64,000 nt of DNA from WTGA01 sp965231865. GTDB taxonomy: Bacteria; Pseudomonadota; Gammaproteobacteria; Arenicellales; Poriferihabitantaceae. Below, piece after piece: positions 1-7,486 of this stretch. Each line of letters starts with the position of its first letter. Within the stretch, counting starts at the first letter, position 1. The position numbers and the translations under genes were made by a program. The notes beneath the pieces are model-generated. The model was given only the letters and a program-made list of their open reading frames with translations. It had not been told where the DNA came from and ran no database searches. The DNA lies in contig CBDDOJ010000001.1 in the NCBI GenBank assembly GCA_965231865.1, positions 496,001 through 560,000 on the forward strand. Reading direction: 5' to 3'.

Positions 1-387
1 CAGGGCCACATTGTCCACGATCCGGGCCCGGACGTAGTAGGTATTGTCGATGCCGTCCATACCATGACCCAACATCTTGCGTATCGTTCGGTGCTCGTTG
101 GCCAGATCATGCAGACGGTCGAAATCGCAGTTCAGTCCTTCCTTGAGAATGCCCAATACCAGAATCCGCCACATCTCCATTCCCGGACGCCCAACGGTGC
201 GGTCGGTATCCGGTCGGATATGGGCTTCGAGCAACTCGAACAGCTCCTTGCGGGTATCCGGGTCGGTATAGATCAGTTGAAGGCCCTTCAACAGGGCCGG
301 AATGTCGTCCCGGGACTTTTCGTCGAGGGCGATCTGTTCAATCGGGACGGAACCCAGAGGGGATTGGAGATCGATGACCGTTCTCAT
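1..387 (-). CDS. ISNCY-family transposase, N-terminal part (cut by window edge)
   Basis: Reading leftward from the ATG at 385-387, the frame is open to the window edge (129 codons). The translation begins MRTVIDLQSPLG and contains SRDDIPALLKGLQLIY, GRPGMEMWRILVLGILKEG and DLANEHRTIRKMLGHG. I recognise these as the N-terminal helical region of ISNCY-type transposases; the DDE catalytic part would lie outside the window. The overlapping rightward frame (64-417) is a shadow. The element sits against a degraded gene (427-831), which fits an insertion. Family assignment is from memory of conserved motifs, and whether the full element is intact cannot be seen. Confidence 0.75.
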   Translation of the reverse strand, partial: MRTVIDLQSPLGSVPIEQIALDEKSRDDIPALLKGLQLIYTDPDTRKELFELLEAHIRPDTDRTVGRPGMEMWRILVLGILKEGLNCDFDRLHDLANEHRTIRKMLGHGMDGIDNTYYVRARIVDNVAL

Positions 388-426
388 GCTGTACAATGCC
401 TCGAAGATTTGCCGTAAATGGCGGTT

Positions 427-831
427 TCAGGGGGTTTTCCCTTCGGATTGTACTATATTCGCGAAATCTTCGCCACAAAAAAACGGGTAGTTATTCAAAT
501 AAATCAATCGTTTATGGGGTTTTCTGACAAGCACTATATAACGAGCGAAACGCCGGGAAACACTGCCCTGCTCATCTAACTTGATCAAACTAGCATCAAC
601 TGTTGTAGCAATTATCTGTGAGACGACTGCACTTTTGTTCTTGTATAGTCCGAAACGCTCACGCAACGATGAGTTGGTCATTCGCTGTGATGTAACCCAT
701 TTCAAGGCGCAGTGTTGATAACATGCCCGGATACGTTCTCTACGATCCATTTCCTTGAAGTCTTTGAAACCATGGATAGTGACCACTTTGGGATAGGCTG
801 TAGTGGCACGCTTCGCGGATGATAACTTCAC
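427..831 (-). pseudogene. C-terminal remnant of an AlbA_2/Schlafen-type ATP-binding protein
   Basis: This 134-codon frame opens with GTG at 831. It carries ERIRACYQHCALKWV, MTNSSLRERFGL, KSAVVSQIIATTVDASLIK and SRRFARYI, which match the C-terminal winged-helix part of the bacterial AlbA_2 (Schlafen-like) ATP-binding proteins. The N-terminal DNA-binding and ATPase parts are missing: an in-frame stop lies about 60 bases upstream of the GTG. The usual short end after the RRFARYI motif is replaced by unrelated residues (VLVRKPHKRL...). Its 3' end lies next to the transposase, so the gene was probably broken by insertion or deletion. A functional short protein cannot be excluded but seems unlikely. 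Confidence 0.55.
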
Positions 832-968
832 GAAGACAGCGACCCGCGGTACATACGCGAGCAGAAATCTATCCGAACCGACCCGATCGATTTAGACCCC
901 GTGCACCATGTTACCCTCGGTGCGGCGGACCCGACCTGAGCATTACGCTTGGTGCGAAAGATCTTGAA

Positions 969-1044
969 TGGTGGCCAGGGGCGGAATCGAACCACCGACA
1001 CGAGGATTTTCAGTCCACTGCTCTACCGACTGAGCTACCTGGCC
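969..1044 (-). tRNA. tRNA-Phe (anticodon GAA)
   Basis: The leftward strand folds as a tRNA. The acceptor stem is GGCCAGG with CCTGGCC, followed by U8 A9, D arm GCTC/GAGC, anticodon loop CTGAAAA with anticodon GAA, T arm GGTGG-TTCGATT-CCGCC, discriminator A and an encoded CCA (969-971). The anticodon stem GTGGA/TCCTC has one U-U opposition; all other stems pair. Rightward frames across it (for example 819-1073, with GAESNHRHEDFQS) are the usual spurious antisense-tRNA translations. Confidence 0.95.
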
Positions 1045-1121
1045 TTATAATGAAGAAGGAAGCTGCGGATTAAAGAACACGAACGCCCATTAGTCAAGGA
1101 CTTTACGACCGTCCAACAGAT

Positions 1122-2054
1122 TCAACCGCCGGAGGATACCGCTACCTGCCCTGCGGGTTTGATTTCCCCCTGGGACAAGACAAAATCCAGAAAAACCTGC
1201 GCGGTGACTGACAACCGTTTGCCCCGGCGATAGACCACATACCATTTTCGCATGATTGGAAAATGTTCCACATTGAGCGCAACCAGGCGTCCTGCTTCAA
1301 GTTCCAGGTCCACGGTGTGCGAGGAGACAACGGCCAGTCCCAATCCGGCCTCTACACTTTGCTTGATGGTTTCATTGCTGGACAGTTGCACCCCGGGGTT
1401 GGGGATTACACCATGCTCGTCAAAAATACGTTTCATGGCTATACGCGTACCGGACCCAGGCTCACGCATGACAAACGTTTCTTCTGACATCCGGGTAATG
1501 GGAATATTTTTCCGCTGTGCCAGTGGATGTCCGGGGGCCGCAATGATGATCAGCGGATTTTCCATGAACGCACACGCCTCCACATCCAGTTCCTCGGGGG
1601 GTTGCCCCATCAGCACAAGATCCGGTTCGTTGGCTTCCAGCCGCCTGATCAATTTTTTCCGGTTGATCACTTCCAGGCTGATGTCCACCGATTTGTATCT
1701 TTTGCAAAATTCCGAGAGCAGGCGGGTGGCAAAATAGTTGACGGTCGAGGCAATGCACAATTTCAACTGCCCCCCCTCTATGCCCCGCAGGCAATTGATG
1801 TCGTTCTCAATCTCGACCAGTTGGGCCATCATCCTGCGGCTGTGCTGCACCATGACCTGGCCCGCTTCCGTGAGGTATACTTTCTTGCCCAACTGTTCGA
1901 ATAATGAGAAATCAACCATGGATTCCAGCTGTTTGACCTGCATGGAAACGGCTGGCTGGGTGAGATGCAATTCTTCGGCAGCCCGGGTAAAACTCAAACG
2001 TCGCGCCACAGACTCAAATACCTGTAACTGACGCATTGTGATGTGCAACGGCAT
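1122..2054 (-). CDS. cbbR: LysR-family regulator, CbbR type
   Basis: This 310-residue protein has the LysR layout: an N-terminal winged helix-turn-helix (about residues 18-42, with SFTRAAEELHLTQPAVSMQV) and a substrate-binding-like effector domain. The opening MPLHITMRQLQVFESVARR and the phrase GQPPEELDVEA are typical of CbbR, the activator of Calvin-cycle genes. Divergent transcription from a phosphoribulokinase gene (2196) supports CbbR over other LysR members. Effector ligands such as NADPH or RuBP are known for some CbbRs and are not visible here. It probably binds the AT-rich interval 2055-2195 and controls both genes. No RuBisCO genes lie in the window. Confidence 0.85.
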   Translation of the reverse strand: MPLHITMRQLQVFESVARRLSFTRAAEELHLTQPAVSMQVKQLESMVDFSLFEQLGKKVYLTEAGQVMVQHSRRMMAQLVEIENDINCLRGIEGGQLKLCIASTVNYFATRLLSEFCKRYKSVDISLEVINRKKLIRRLEANEPDLVLMGQPPEELDVEACAFMENPLIIIAAPGHPLAQRKNIPITRMSEETFVMREPGSGTRIAMKRIFDEHGVIPNPGVQLSSNETIKQSVEAGLGLAVVSSHTVDLELEAGRLVALNVEHFPIMRKWYVVYRRGKRLSVTAQVFLDFVLSQGEIKPAGQVAVSSGG

Positions 2055-2195
2055 AAACTAAACTCCAACTGGTTGTTCTGTGGTATAAATAAACAATTAT
2101 ACCATTTTATATTACTATTAAGTTTACCTTATATAATATTTTTTACCTCAACCACCGAAAAATTGCCTATCCACCTTGCTTCCCCAGGCCTGTAA
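2055..2195. promoter_or_regulatory. Divergent cbbR/prk promoter region with LysR-like dyad
   Basis: The 141-base spacer is strikingly AT-rich compared with its flanks, as expected of a divergent LysR-controlled promoter. An imperfect dyad, TTAAG-N5-CTTAT, lies at 2118-2132 and resembles the half-site arrangement bound by LysR proteins. No strong Shine-Dalgarno sequence precedes the prk ATG at 2196. The site assignment is inference from position and symmetry only. Confidence 0.4.
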
Positions 2196-3089
2196 ATGTC
2201 CCAGTCCCACCCCGTTATTGTTGTAACCGGTTCATCCGGTTCCGGCACAACCACGGTAAAAAGTACCTTTGAACATTTGTTTTTACGGTACAAGATCAAT
2301 GCGGCCTATATCAGCGGAGACAGTTTTCATCGACATACCCACGAGGAATTTTCCCACGCAGTGCAGGAGGCCGAGAAGAAGGGTGACCCCTATTTCAGTC
2401 ACTTCGGACCCGCCTCCAACAACTTCCACGAACTGGAAAGCCTGTTCAGGTCCTATGGACGGGATGGAACGGGCCACTACCGACACTATATCCACAGCAA
2501 AAAGGAACTCAAGCTGTACAGAAACCGGTTTTCACAGAAAATGAAGGTCGGGCAATTCTCCCCCTACGCGCCCATTCCCGACAACACGGATTTGTTGTTC
2601 TACGAAGGCCTGCACGGCATGGTCAAGGGTGAAGGGTACGATGTCACCCAGCATGTCGATCTCGCGCTGGGTGTCGTCCCGGTGGTCAACCTGGAATGGA
2701 TCCAGAAAATTCACCGTGACCGGATGGAGCGGGGCTACAGCAAGGAAGAAGTCATCGATACCATCCTGAGGAGAATGCCCGATTATGTCAAACACATCAC
2801 CCCCCAGTTTTCACTCACCGACATCAATTTTCAGCGGGTTGCGACGGTAGACACCTCCAACCCGTTTATCGCCCGGGACATTCCCACCCTGGATGAAAGT
2901 TTCGTTGTCATCCGATTCAAGAACCCCAACAAGTGGAAACCGGATTTCACCAACCTGCAATCCATGATCCACGATTCCTTCATGTCAAGGCGAAACACGC
3001 TGGTAGTTCCCGGGGGGAAAATGGGCATGGCCATGGAGATCATCGTTGGCCCGATCATTGAACAACTGTTAAGTCGGCGCAGGGAATAG
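2196..3089 (+). CDS. prk: Phosphoribulokinase
   Basis: Phosphorylates ribulose 5-phosphate to ribulose 1,5-bisphosphate with ATP, the step dedicated to the Calvin cycle. The 297-residue length is that of the proteobacterial class I enzyme. The P-loop is GSSGSGTTTV (about residues 12-21), in the form characteristic of this family rather than uridine kinase. It is followed by ISGDSFHRHTHEE, the DLLFYEGLHGM segment carrying the Walker-B-like acid, and the HRDRMERGYSKEEVID region. It is transcribed away from cbbR, which probably regulates it. RuBisCO must be elsewhere if the cycle is complete. Confidence 0.93.
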   Translation: MSQSHPVIVVTGSSGSGTTTVKSTFEHLFLRYKINAAYISGDSFHRHTHEEFSHAVQEAEKKGDPYFSHFGPASNNFHELESLFRSYGRDGTGHYRHYIHSKKELKLYRNRFSQKMKVGQFSPYAPIPDNTDLLFYEGLHGMVKGEGYDVTQHVDLALGVVPVVNLEWIQKIHRDRMERGYSKEEVIDTILRRMPDYVKHITPQFSLTDINFQRVATVDTSNPFIARDIPTLDESFVVIRFKNPNKWKPDFTNLQSMIHDSFMSRRNTLVVPGGKMGMAMEIIVGPIIEQLLSRRRE

Positions 3090-3094
3090 GCCCT

Positions 3095-3670
3095 CTATCG
3101 GGACAGCGAATCCAAAAATCCTGGCCAATTGAAATGGGGTCCGGGGTCGGTTTTCCTTCCCGGCGAGATATCACAATGACCGACAATATTGCCAATACGG
3201 ATGGCGGGAAATGCGTCCTGTAAAACCAGGGTCAACCGACACAGGACCGCGTACTGTATCTCTTCAAACTTCTCTTCATCACATCCTTCCAGTTCAATAC
3301 CGATTGAAAAGTCGTTGACTCTTTTTCGTCCCCGGAACTCGGATTCCCCGGCATGCCAGGCCCGGTCCCCGGAAGCGACAAACTGGAGGAGTTCGCCGTC
3401 TCGCCTGATGTAGAAATGGGAAGAGACCCGGTTGTGTGCGATCTCGCGGAAATACGCGTGTTCTTCCGGGTCCAGCTGATTGGTAAAGAGGGCTTCAACA
3501 TACCTGTTCCCATAACACCCGGGGGGCAGGCTGATGGCATGAATCACCAGTACATCGATTTCAATCCCCGACGGACGCTGATCGAAATTGGGAGACGCAA
3601 TGAAAGTTGCCCCCTCGACCATCCCGGTCTCCGGGCGATATGTCAGTGTGTCATTCAGTCGCTTTGCCAA
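3095..3670 (-). CDS. ampD: 1,6-anhydro-N-acetylmuramyl-L-alanine amidase AmpD
   Basis: Cytoplasmic zinc amidase that removes the stem peptide from 1,6-anhydroMurNAc-peptides during peptidoglycan recycling. At 191 residues it matches the family. It shows LVIHAISLPPG (first zinc His), SSHFYIRRDGELLQFV, RAWHAGES, DFSIGIELEG and the C-terminal VGHCDISPGRKTDPGPHFNW, which supplies the second zinc His, the Lys and the metal Asp. Its 3' end converges on prk with a 5-base gap. Its start overlaps the end of the CYTH gene by 16 bases, so the two are probably translationally coupled. Confidence 0.95.
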   Translation of the reverse strand: MAKRLNDTLTYRPETGMVEGATFIASPNFDQRPSGIEIDVLVIHAISLPPGCYGNRYVEALFTNQLDPEEHAYFREIAHNRVSSHFYIRRDGELLQFVASGDRAWHAGESEFRGRKRVNDFSIGIELEGCDEEKFEEIQYAVLCRLTLVLQDAFPAIRIGNIVGHCDISPGRKTDPGPHFNWPGFLDSLSR

Positions 3671-4275
3671 AGGCCCAAACCGATCTGATGTTTGGTGAGC
3701 CGGGACGGTACCAGCGAAAAATTGGATTTCAGGGCCTCCCCCATTGCCACGATCTGTGCAATATCGCCCTGCTTCAATTCGAGTTCCAGTTCAAACAGCG
3801 CATGCTCCCGGTCATTGGCTGTGATGACTCCTTGATCCGCAACCAGTTCGATGTGTGTTTCCCCGATTTCCAGGTCCATGATTCTGCGCTGCATATCGAC
3901 TCGAACCCGGGGAATCAGGGCTTCATTCGGGTCCACCAGCCCGAGAAGCGCATCCTTCAGCTCACTTTCAGGGACCTGGGAAACATTGTCGAGCCAGCCG
4001 TCAATGACGGTTTCATATTCCTGATGCCGGAACAGGCCACCACTGGTTTCACCGGCCGATTTGAATGCTGCCCGAAAAACACGGCCTTCCAGGCGGGCCC
4101 GGAAGGAGCATTTTGCCTTTCTCAGGGAATCGTCCCGGGTGTCATAGTAAATGGCCAGAAACCTGACCGCAGGCAGTGGACTGCCTGTGGAGTGCTGCCG
4201 CACGTACAGGGATTCAAGCACATCGTCCAATACTTCCGGGCGAGGTGCCGTCAGTTTCAGTTCCTGTTCGAGCAT
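3655..4275 (-). CDS. CYTH-domain protein (triphosphate-tunnel phosphatase family)
   Basis: This 206-residue protein opens MLEQELKL, which contains the ExExK signature of the CYTH/triphosphate-tunnel fold. Later strands are rich in the charged residues expected to line the tunnel (FLAIYYDTRDDSL, FRARLEG, FRAAFKSAGET, YETVIDG, RVRVDMQRR, HIELVADQGVI, FELELELKQGD). Bacterial members such as YgiF hydrolyse inorganic triphosphate, and this one lacks the C-terminal CHAD domain of some homologues. Inorganic triphosphatase activity is a family-level inference. A polyphosphate kinase gene lies about 3 kb away, a loose thematic link only. Confidence 0.8.
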   Translation of the reverse strand: MLEQELKLTAPRPEVLDDVLESLYVRQHSTGSPLPAVRFLAIYYDTRDDSLRKAKCSFRARLEGRVFRAAFKSAGETSGGLFRHQEYETVIDGWLDNVSQVPESELKDALLGLVDPNEALIPRVRVDMQRRIMDLEIGETHIELVADQGVITANDREHALFELELELKQGDIAQIVAMGEALKSNFSLVPSRLTKHQIGLGLWQSD

Positions 4276-4511
4276 AATACGACCAACCTGTTGTGAACAA
4301 TATCGTTCTGTTTTCGTTGTGGGGTCCCCTGCCCGGATCTTGACGGTGCCCCATCCTCCAATCCGCCTTCGTTAAAGGACGCTCGGTCCGGTCCAGCCCG
4401 GCACCGGGATAGCCGCTTTGCCTGCATTGGCCGGGAAGCGAATTTAACACCAATCCCAGCCCTGGGATCAAGTTTCCCCGCACACCCGGACGGACAGGTT
4501 CTGCCTTTGCG

Positions 4512-5774
4512 TTATCGAATCCTTTCCACCTTGATGTGAACAATCGCACGTTCCGTGCGTTCTTCCACGCTGAACCGATAGCCCTGCTCGACCATGGACT
4601 CCCCTTGCTCCGGGATATGTCCGAGTTGCTCCATGATCAGCCCGCCAATGGTGCGGGCGGTTTTGGTATTCAGATTGATTTCCAGCAGATCATTGACTTC
4701 CGACACGGAAATCCGCGAATCCAACCGGTAGTTGTCCTCATCAATGGTCTGGAAAGTACGCTTTCTGCGTGGCAGGTATTCTTCAAAATCATATCCCACA
4801 TCGATATCTCCCACCACTTCCTCAACGATATCCTCCATGGTAATAATACCCACTGCAGAACCGAATTCATCCACCACCACGGCCATATGATCTTCCCGCT
4901 GGCGAAGGATGGGCAACAGTTCATCAATGGTCTGGAATTGCAACACATACTGCGCCGGTTTCACCAGTTCGGTGAGGGTCTTGCCGGCAATCGACTTGTC
5001 CATCATGTCCCAGGTCGTCAACGTGACGATGCCGATAATGTTGCTGGTATTGCCCTTGTAAACCGGCAGACGGTTGTACCCCTTCCTGCGCACCGTGGCC
5101 ACCGCACGCAATATCCCCCTGTTGTAGGCAATCGCAGTGACCTCCGCAATGGGAATCATGGCTTCTCCCACGGTAGTATCCCCGAAGCGAATCACGCGGC
5201 GGATCCGGCCCCGGTCAAACGCATCCACGGACGACGTGCGCTCGGTCATGTCCACAATGGACCGGATTTGCTCCCGGGTCATAAACAGGTTTTGTTCCAC
5301 TTTCCCCCCACCCAGCATTTTTGCCAGGTACCGGGCGATACGCGAAAAGACAAAGATCAGCGGGTAGAACAGAACCGAAAACAGTTTCAGCGGATAGATC
5401 GCAAGCGGGGCAATCTGATCGGATTTTTGCTGGAAAATGCTCTTCGGAACAATTTCCCCCAGGACCAGCAATATTGGCGTGAACACAAGAAAGGCATACC
5501 AGTCGCCATTTTCACCAAACAGGTTGACGAATATCACGGTACCGATGGTGGTCATCGCCACGGTGGCCACATTGGTCCCCACCAGTGTGGTCCCCAACAT
5601 CACATCCGGGGTCTTGTACAGTTCCAGCACCTCCCTGGCCCCGCGGTTGCCCTGGTTGGCCTTGGCGGTCAGTTTCACCTTGTCAGAATTCACCAGGGCG
5701 ATTTCGGAACCCGAAAAAAACCCTTTCAGCAGTAAAAGGACAACCAGCAGCAAAATGATTCCGAGAATGGTCAT
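4512..5774 (-). CDS. CNNM/CorC-HlyC family membrane protein (420 aa)
   Basis: It has an N-terminal DUF21 membrane domain (first helix ILGIILLLVVLLLLKGFFSG, then GSEIALVNSDKVKL, and the GEIVPKSIFQQKSD segment). A pair of CBS domains follows (about residues 205-325, with MIPIAEVTAI, RLPVYKGNTSNIIGIV, VVDEFGSAVGIITMEDIVEEVVGDI), then a C-terminal CorC_HlyC domain. Members are linked to magnesium or cobalt efflux or homeostasis; the name hemolysin is historical. It overlaps the upstream paralogue by ATGA (5771-5774), so the two are co-translated and may work as a pair. Confidence 0.88.
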   Translation of the reverse strand: MTILGIILLLVVLLLLKGFFSGSEIALVNSDKVKLTAKANQGNRGAREVLELYKTPDVMLGTTLVGTNVATVAMTTIGTVIFVNLFGENGDWYAFLVFTPILLVLGEIVPKSIFQQKSDQIAPLAIYPLKLFSVLFYPLIFVFSRIARYLAKMLGGGKVEQNLFMTREQIRSIVDMTERTSSVDAFDRGRIRRVIRFGDTTVGEAMIPIAEVTAIAYNRGILRAVATVRRKGYNRLPVYKGNTSNIIGIVTLTTWDMMDKSIAGKTLTELVKPAQYVLQFQTIDELLPILRQREDHMAVVVDEFGSAVGIITMEDIVEEVVGDIDVGYDFEEYLPRRKRTFQTIDEDNYRLDSRISVSEVNDLLEINLNTKTARTIGGLIMEQLGHIPEQGESMVEQGYRFSVEERTERAIVHIKVERIR

Positions 5775-7282
5775 GGTGCACGCCCCGTCCGGTCGGATGC
5801 TTCCTCGGACTCCACTTCCAGATCGTTGTCGATATCTTCCGGGATCTCCGCATACTCTTCCCGGCTATCCGCCCGGGGGTCTGTCCTTTGGTCTTCACCG
5901 GAAACCAGAATTTCCTGTGCCTGCAGAAATTCCTGCTCGTCGAATCCCTTGGCCACTCTTACCTTTGCAATCCGATGATCATCCATCTCCAGGATCTGGA
6001 TGATGATATCCTCGCTTTCCACCATATCCCCTTCCCTTGGCAATCGGTCCAGCCAGCGAAAGGCGAAGCCTGCAATGGTGGTCATTCTCGGGTCCTCGAT
6101 ACCAAAATTGGTCAGGTTATTGAAGTCATTGAGCTTCATATCCCCGGGAACTTCATAGATATTGTAGTCTTTTTCCTCGTAGTAACCGGCAGTGGCTTTC
6201 GAACCACCACTGATATCACCAAAAATGAAATTCAGTACGCCCCGCATCGTGATGAATCCCTCTACACCACCAAACTCGTTCAGGCAGGCAGCGGCCCGGA
6301 CCTGGTATGTCTGAAAGAAATCGAACATTTCATCCACTTTTTTCGTCAGGGGAACCACCACCGGGGGATGCATGATATCTTCCGGGCGGAGATCGGCAAG
6401 TTCCACATTGTCCAGAACCAGGCGCAGAACATCTTCGGCATGAACAAACCCCACCAGGTTGTCCCGATGGGTTTTGAAAACGGGTACCCTGGGATGACGG
6501 TAGGCAATAAATTTTTCCACCATCTCCGGGACGCTCATCTCCACGTTCAAAAAGGCCATCTGGGTCCGTGGCGTCATCATTTCCACAATTTCGGTTTCAT
6601 TGGCCTCCAGGAGGTTGTAGATCAGCGCGCGTTCGGTCGCATCCAGCACCCCCTCTTCCGATACCTGCTCGACAAGGGTGAGAAATTCGTCCATCTGGAG
6701 AATGTTGTCTGCTGTCTTGATTTCTCCCACGACCCAGGTGGTAATACGGTCTGCAACCCCCCGTATTATCCAGCGAACCGGGGCAATGAGCCGGATCCAG
6801 AGCCACAACGGGCGGGCGACGATTCCAGTGCTGTACCGGACCGGATTCGATACTGCAATGGTTTTGGGGGTCACCTCCCCCAGCAACAGGAACACCGGAA
6901 CCATGACAATGAGATTGATCCACACGACCTGATCCACGGGATACAGCGTAAGCAGAATCAGGGTCATATTGGCCGCTGCAGCGATATTGACCAGTTCGTT
7001 GCCACTCAATATGGAGATAATCAACCGCCTGGGCTGATCCAGCAACTCATGGATCGTTTCGGAACGGGGGTTTTGCTCCCTGCGCAATTGCTGCAGGTCT
7101 AAACGGGAAAGAGAAAAGAGAGCGGTTTCAGAGCTGGAAAAGAATGCGGAGCATGTGAGCAGGCACAACTGCACCCCAAGCCGGACAATCATGTCCGGTT
7201 CGGAAAGTACGGCGGTGTCGAAGGCGAAGTATTCGACCACGCACTGCCAGTACTGGTTTGCAAATTGCAGCAGCTGTTCCAT
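5771..7282 (-). CDS. CNNM/CorC-HlyC family membrane protein (503 aa), paralogue
   Basis: Same architecture as the downstream gene: a DUF21 membrane domain (VQLCLLTCSAFFSSSETALFSL, LLLGEVTPKTIAVSNP), CBS domains (MMTPRTQMAFLNVE, RVPVFKTHRDNLVGFVHAEDVL, CLNEFGGVEGFITMRGVLNFIFGDI) and a CorC_HlyC domain. It carries about 35 extra N-terminal residues and a strongly acidic C-terminal tail (about residues 468-503) absent from the 420-residue paralogue. Divergence between the two shows an old duplication rather than a recent one. The tail could serve regulation or metal sensing, but that is speculation. Confidence 0.87.
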   Translation of the reverse strand: MEQLLQFANQYWQCVVEYFAFDTAVLSEPDMIVRLGVQLCLLTCSAFFSSSETALFSLSRLDLQQLRREQNPRSETIHELLDQPRRLIISILSGNELVNIAAAANMTLILLTLYPVDQVVWINLIVMVPVFLLLGEVTPKTIAVSNPVRYSTGIVARPLWLWIRLIAPVRWIIRGVADRITTWVVGEIKTADNILQMDEFLTLVEQVSEEGVLDATERALIYNLLEANETEIVEMMTPRTQMAFLNVEMSVPEMVEKFIAYRHPRVPVFKTHRDNLVGFVHAEDVLRLVLDNVELADLRPEDIMHPPVVVPLTKKVDEMFDFFQTYQVRAAACLNEFGGVEGFITMRGVLNFIFGDISGGSKATAGYYEEKDYNIYEVPGDMKLNDFNNLTNFGIEDPRMTTIAGFAFRWLDRLPREGDMVESEDIIIQILEMDDHRIAKVRVAKGFDEQEFLQAQEILVSGEDQRTDPRADSREEYAEIPEDIDNDLEVESEEASDRTGRAP

Positions 7283-7486
7283 CTGTATTTTGGTGGTATA
7301 AGTGGTCGGGGGGGTGCTCGCTCATTTAACAGCTTGCTCCTCAAGATTGAATTATCCTTAATATTACCCAATATAGGCTTGATTTCAATAGAAAAGTCGA
7401 TGTATTTTTAGCTTTACCCCGATACCATATTGATGTTTAATCATTATTTGCTGTAATATCAACCGTTTAGCAGAAAACCTGGAAAA

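Noticed and set aside
819..1073. Rightward 84-codon frame
   Set aside because: It runs antisense across tRNA-Phe and shows the familiar GAESNHRHEDFQS translation, so it is not a gene.
4536..5735. Long rightward frame of 399 codons
   Set aside because: It mirrors the CNNM gene on the opposite strand. Its histidine- and glutamine-rich composition is typical of antisense translation.
5888..7102. Long rightward frame of 404 codons
   Set aside because: Antisense to the second CNNM gene, with no recognisable family.
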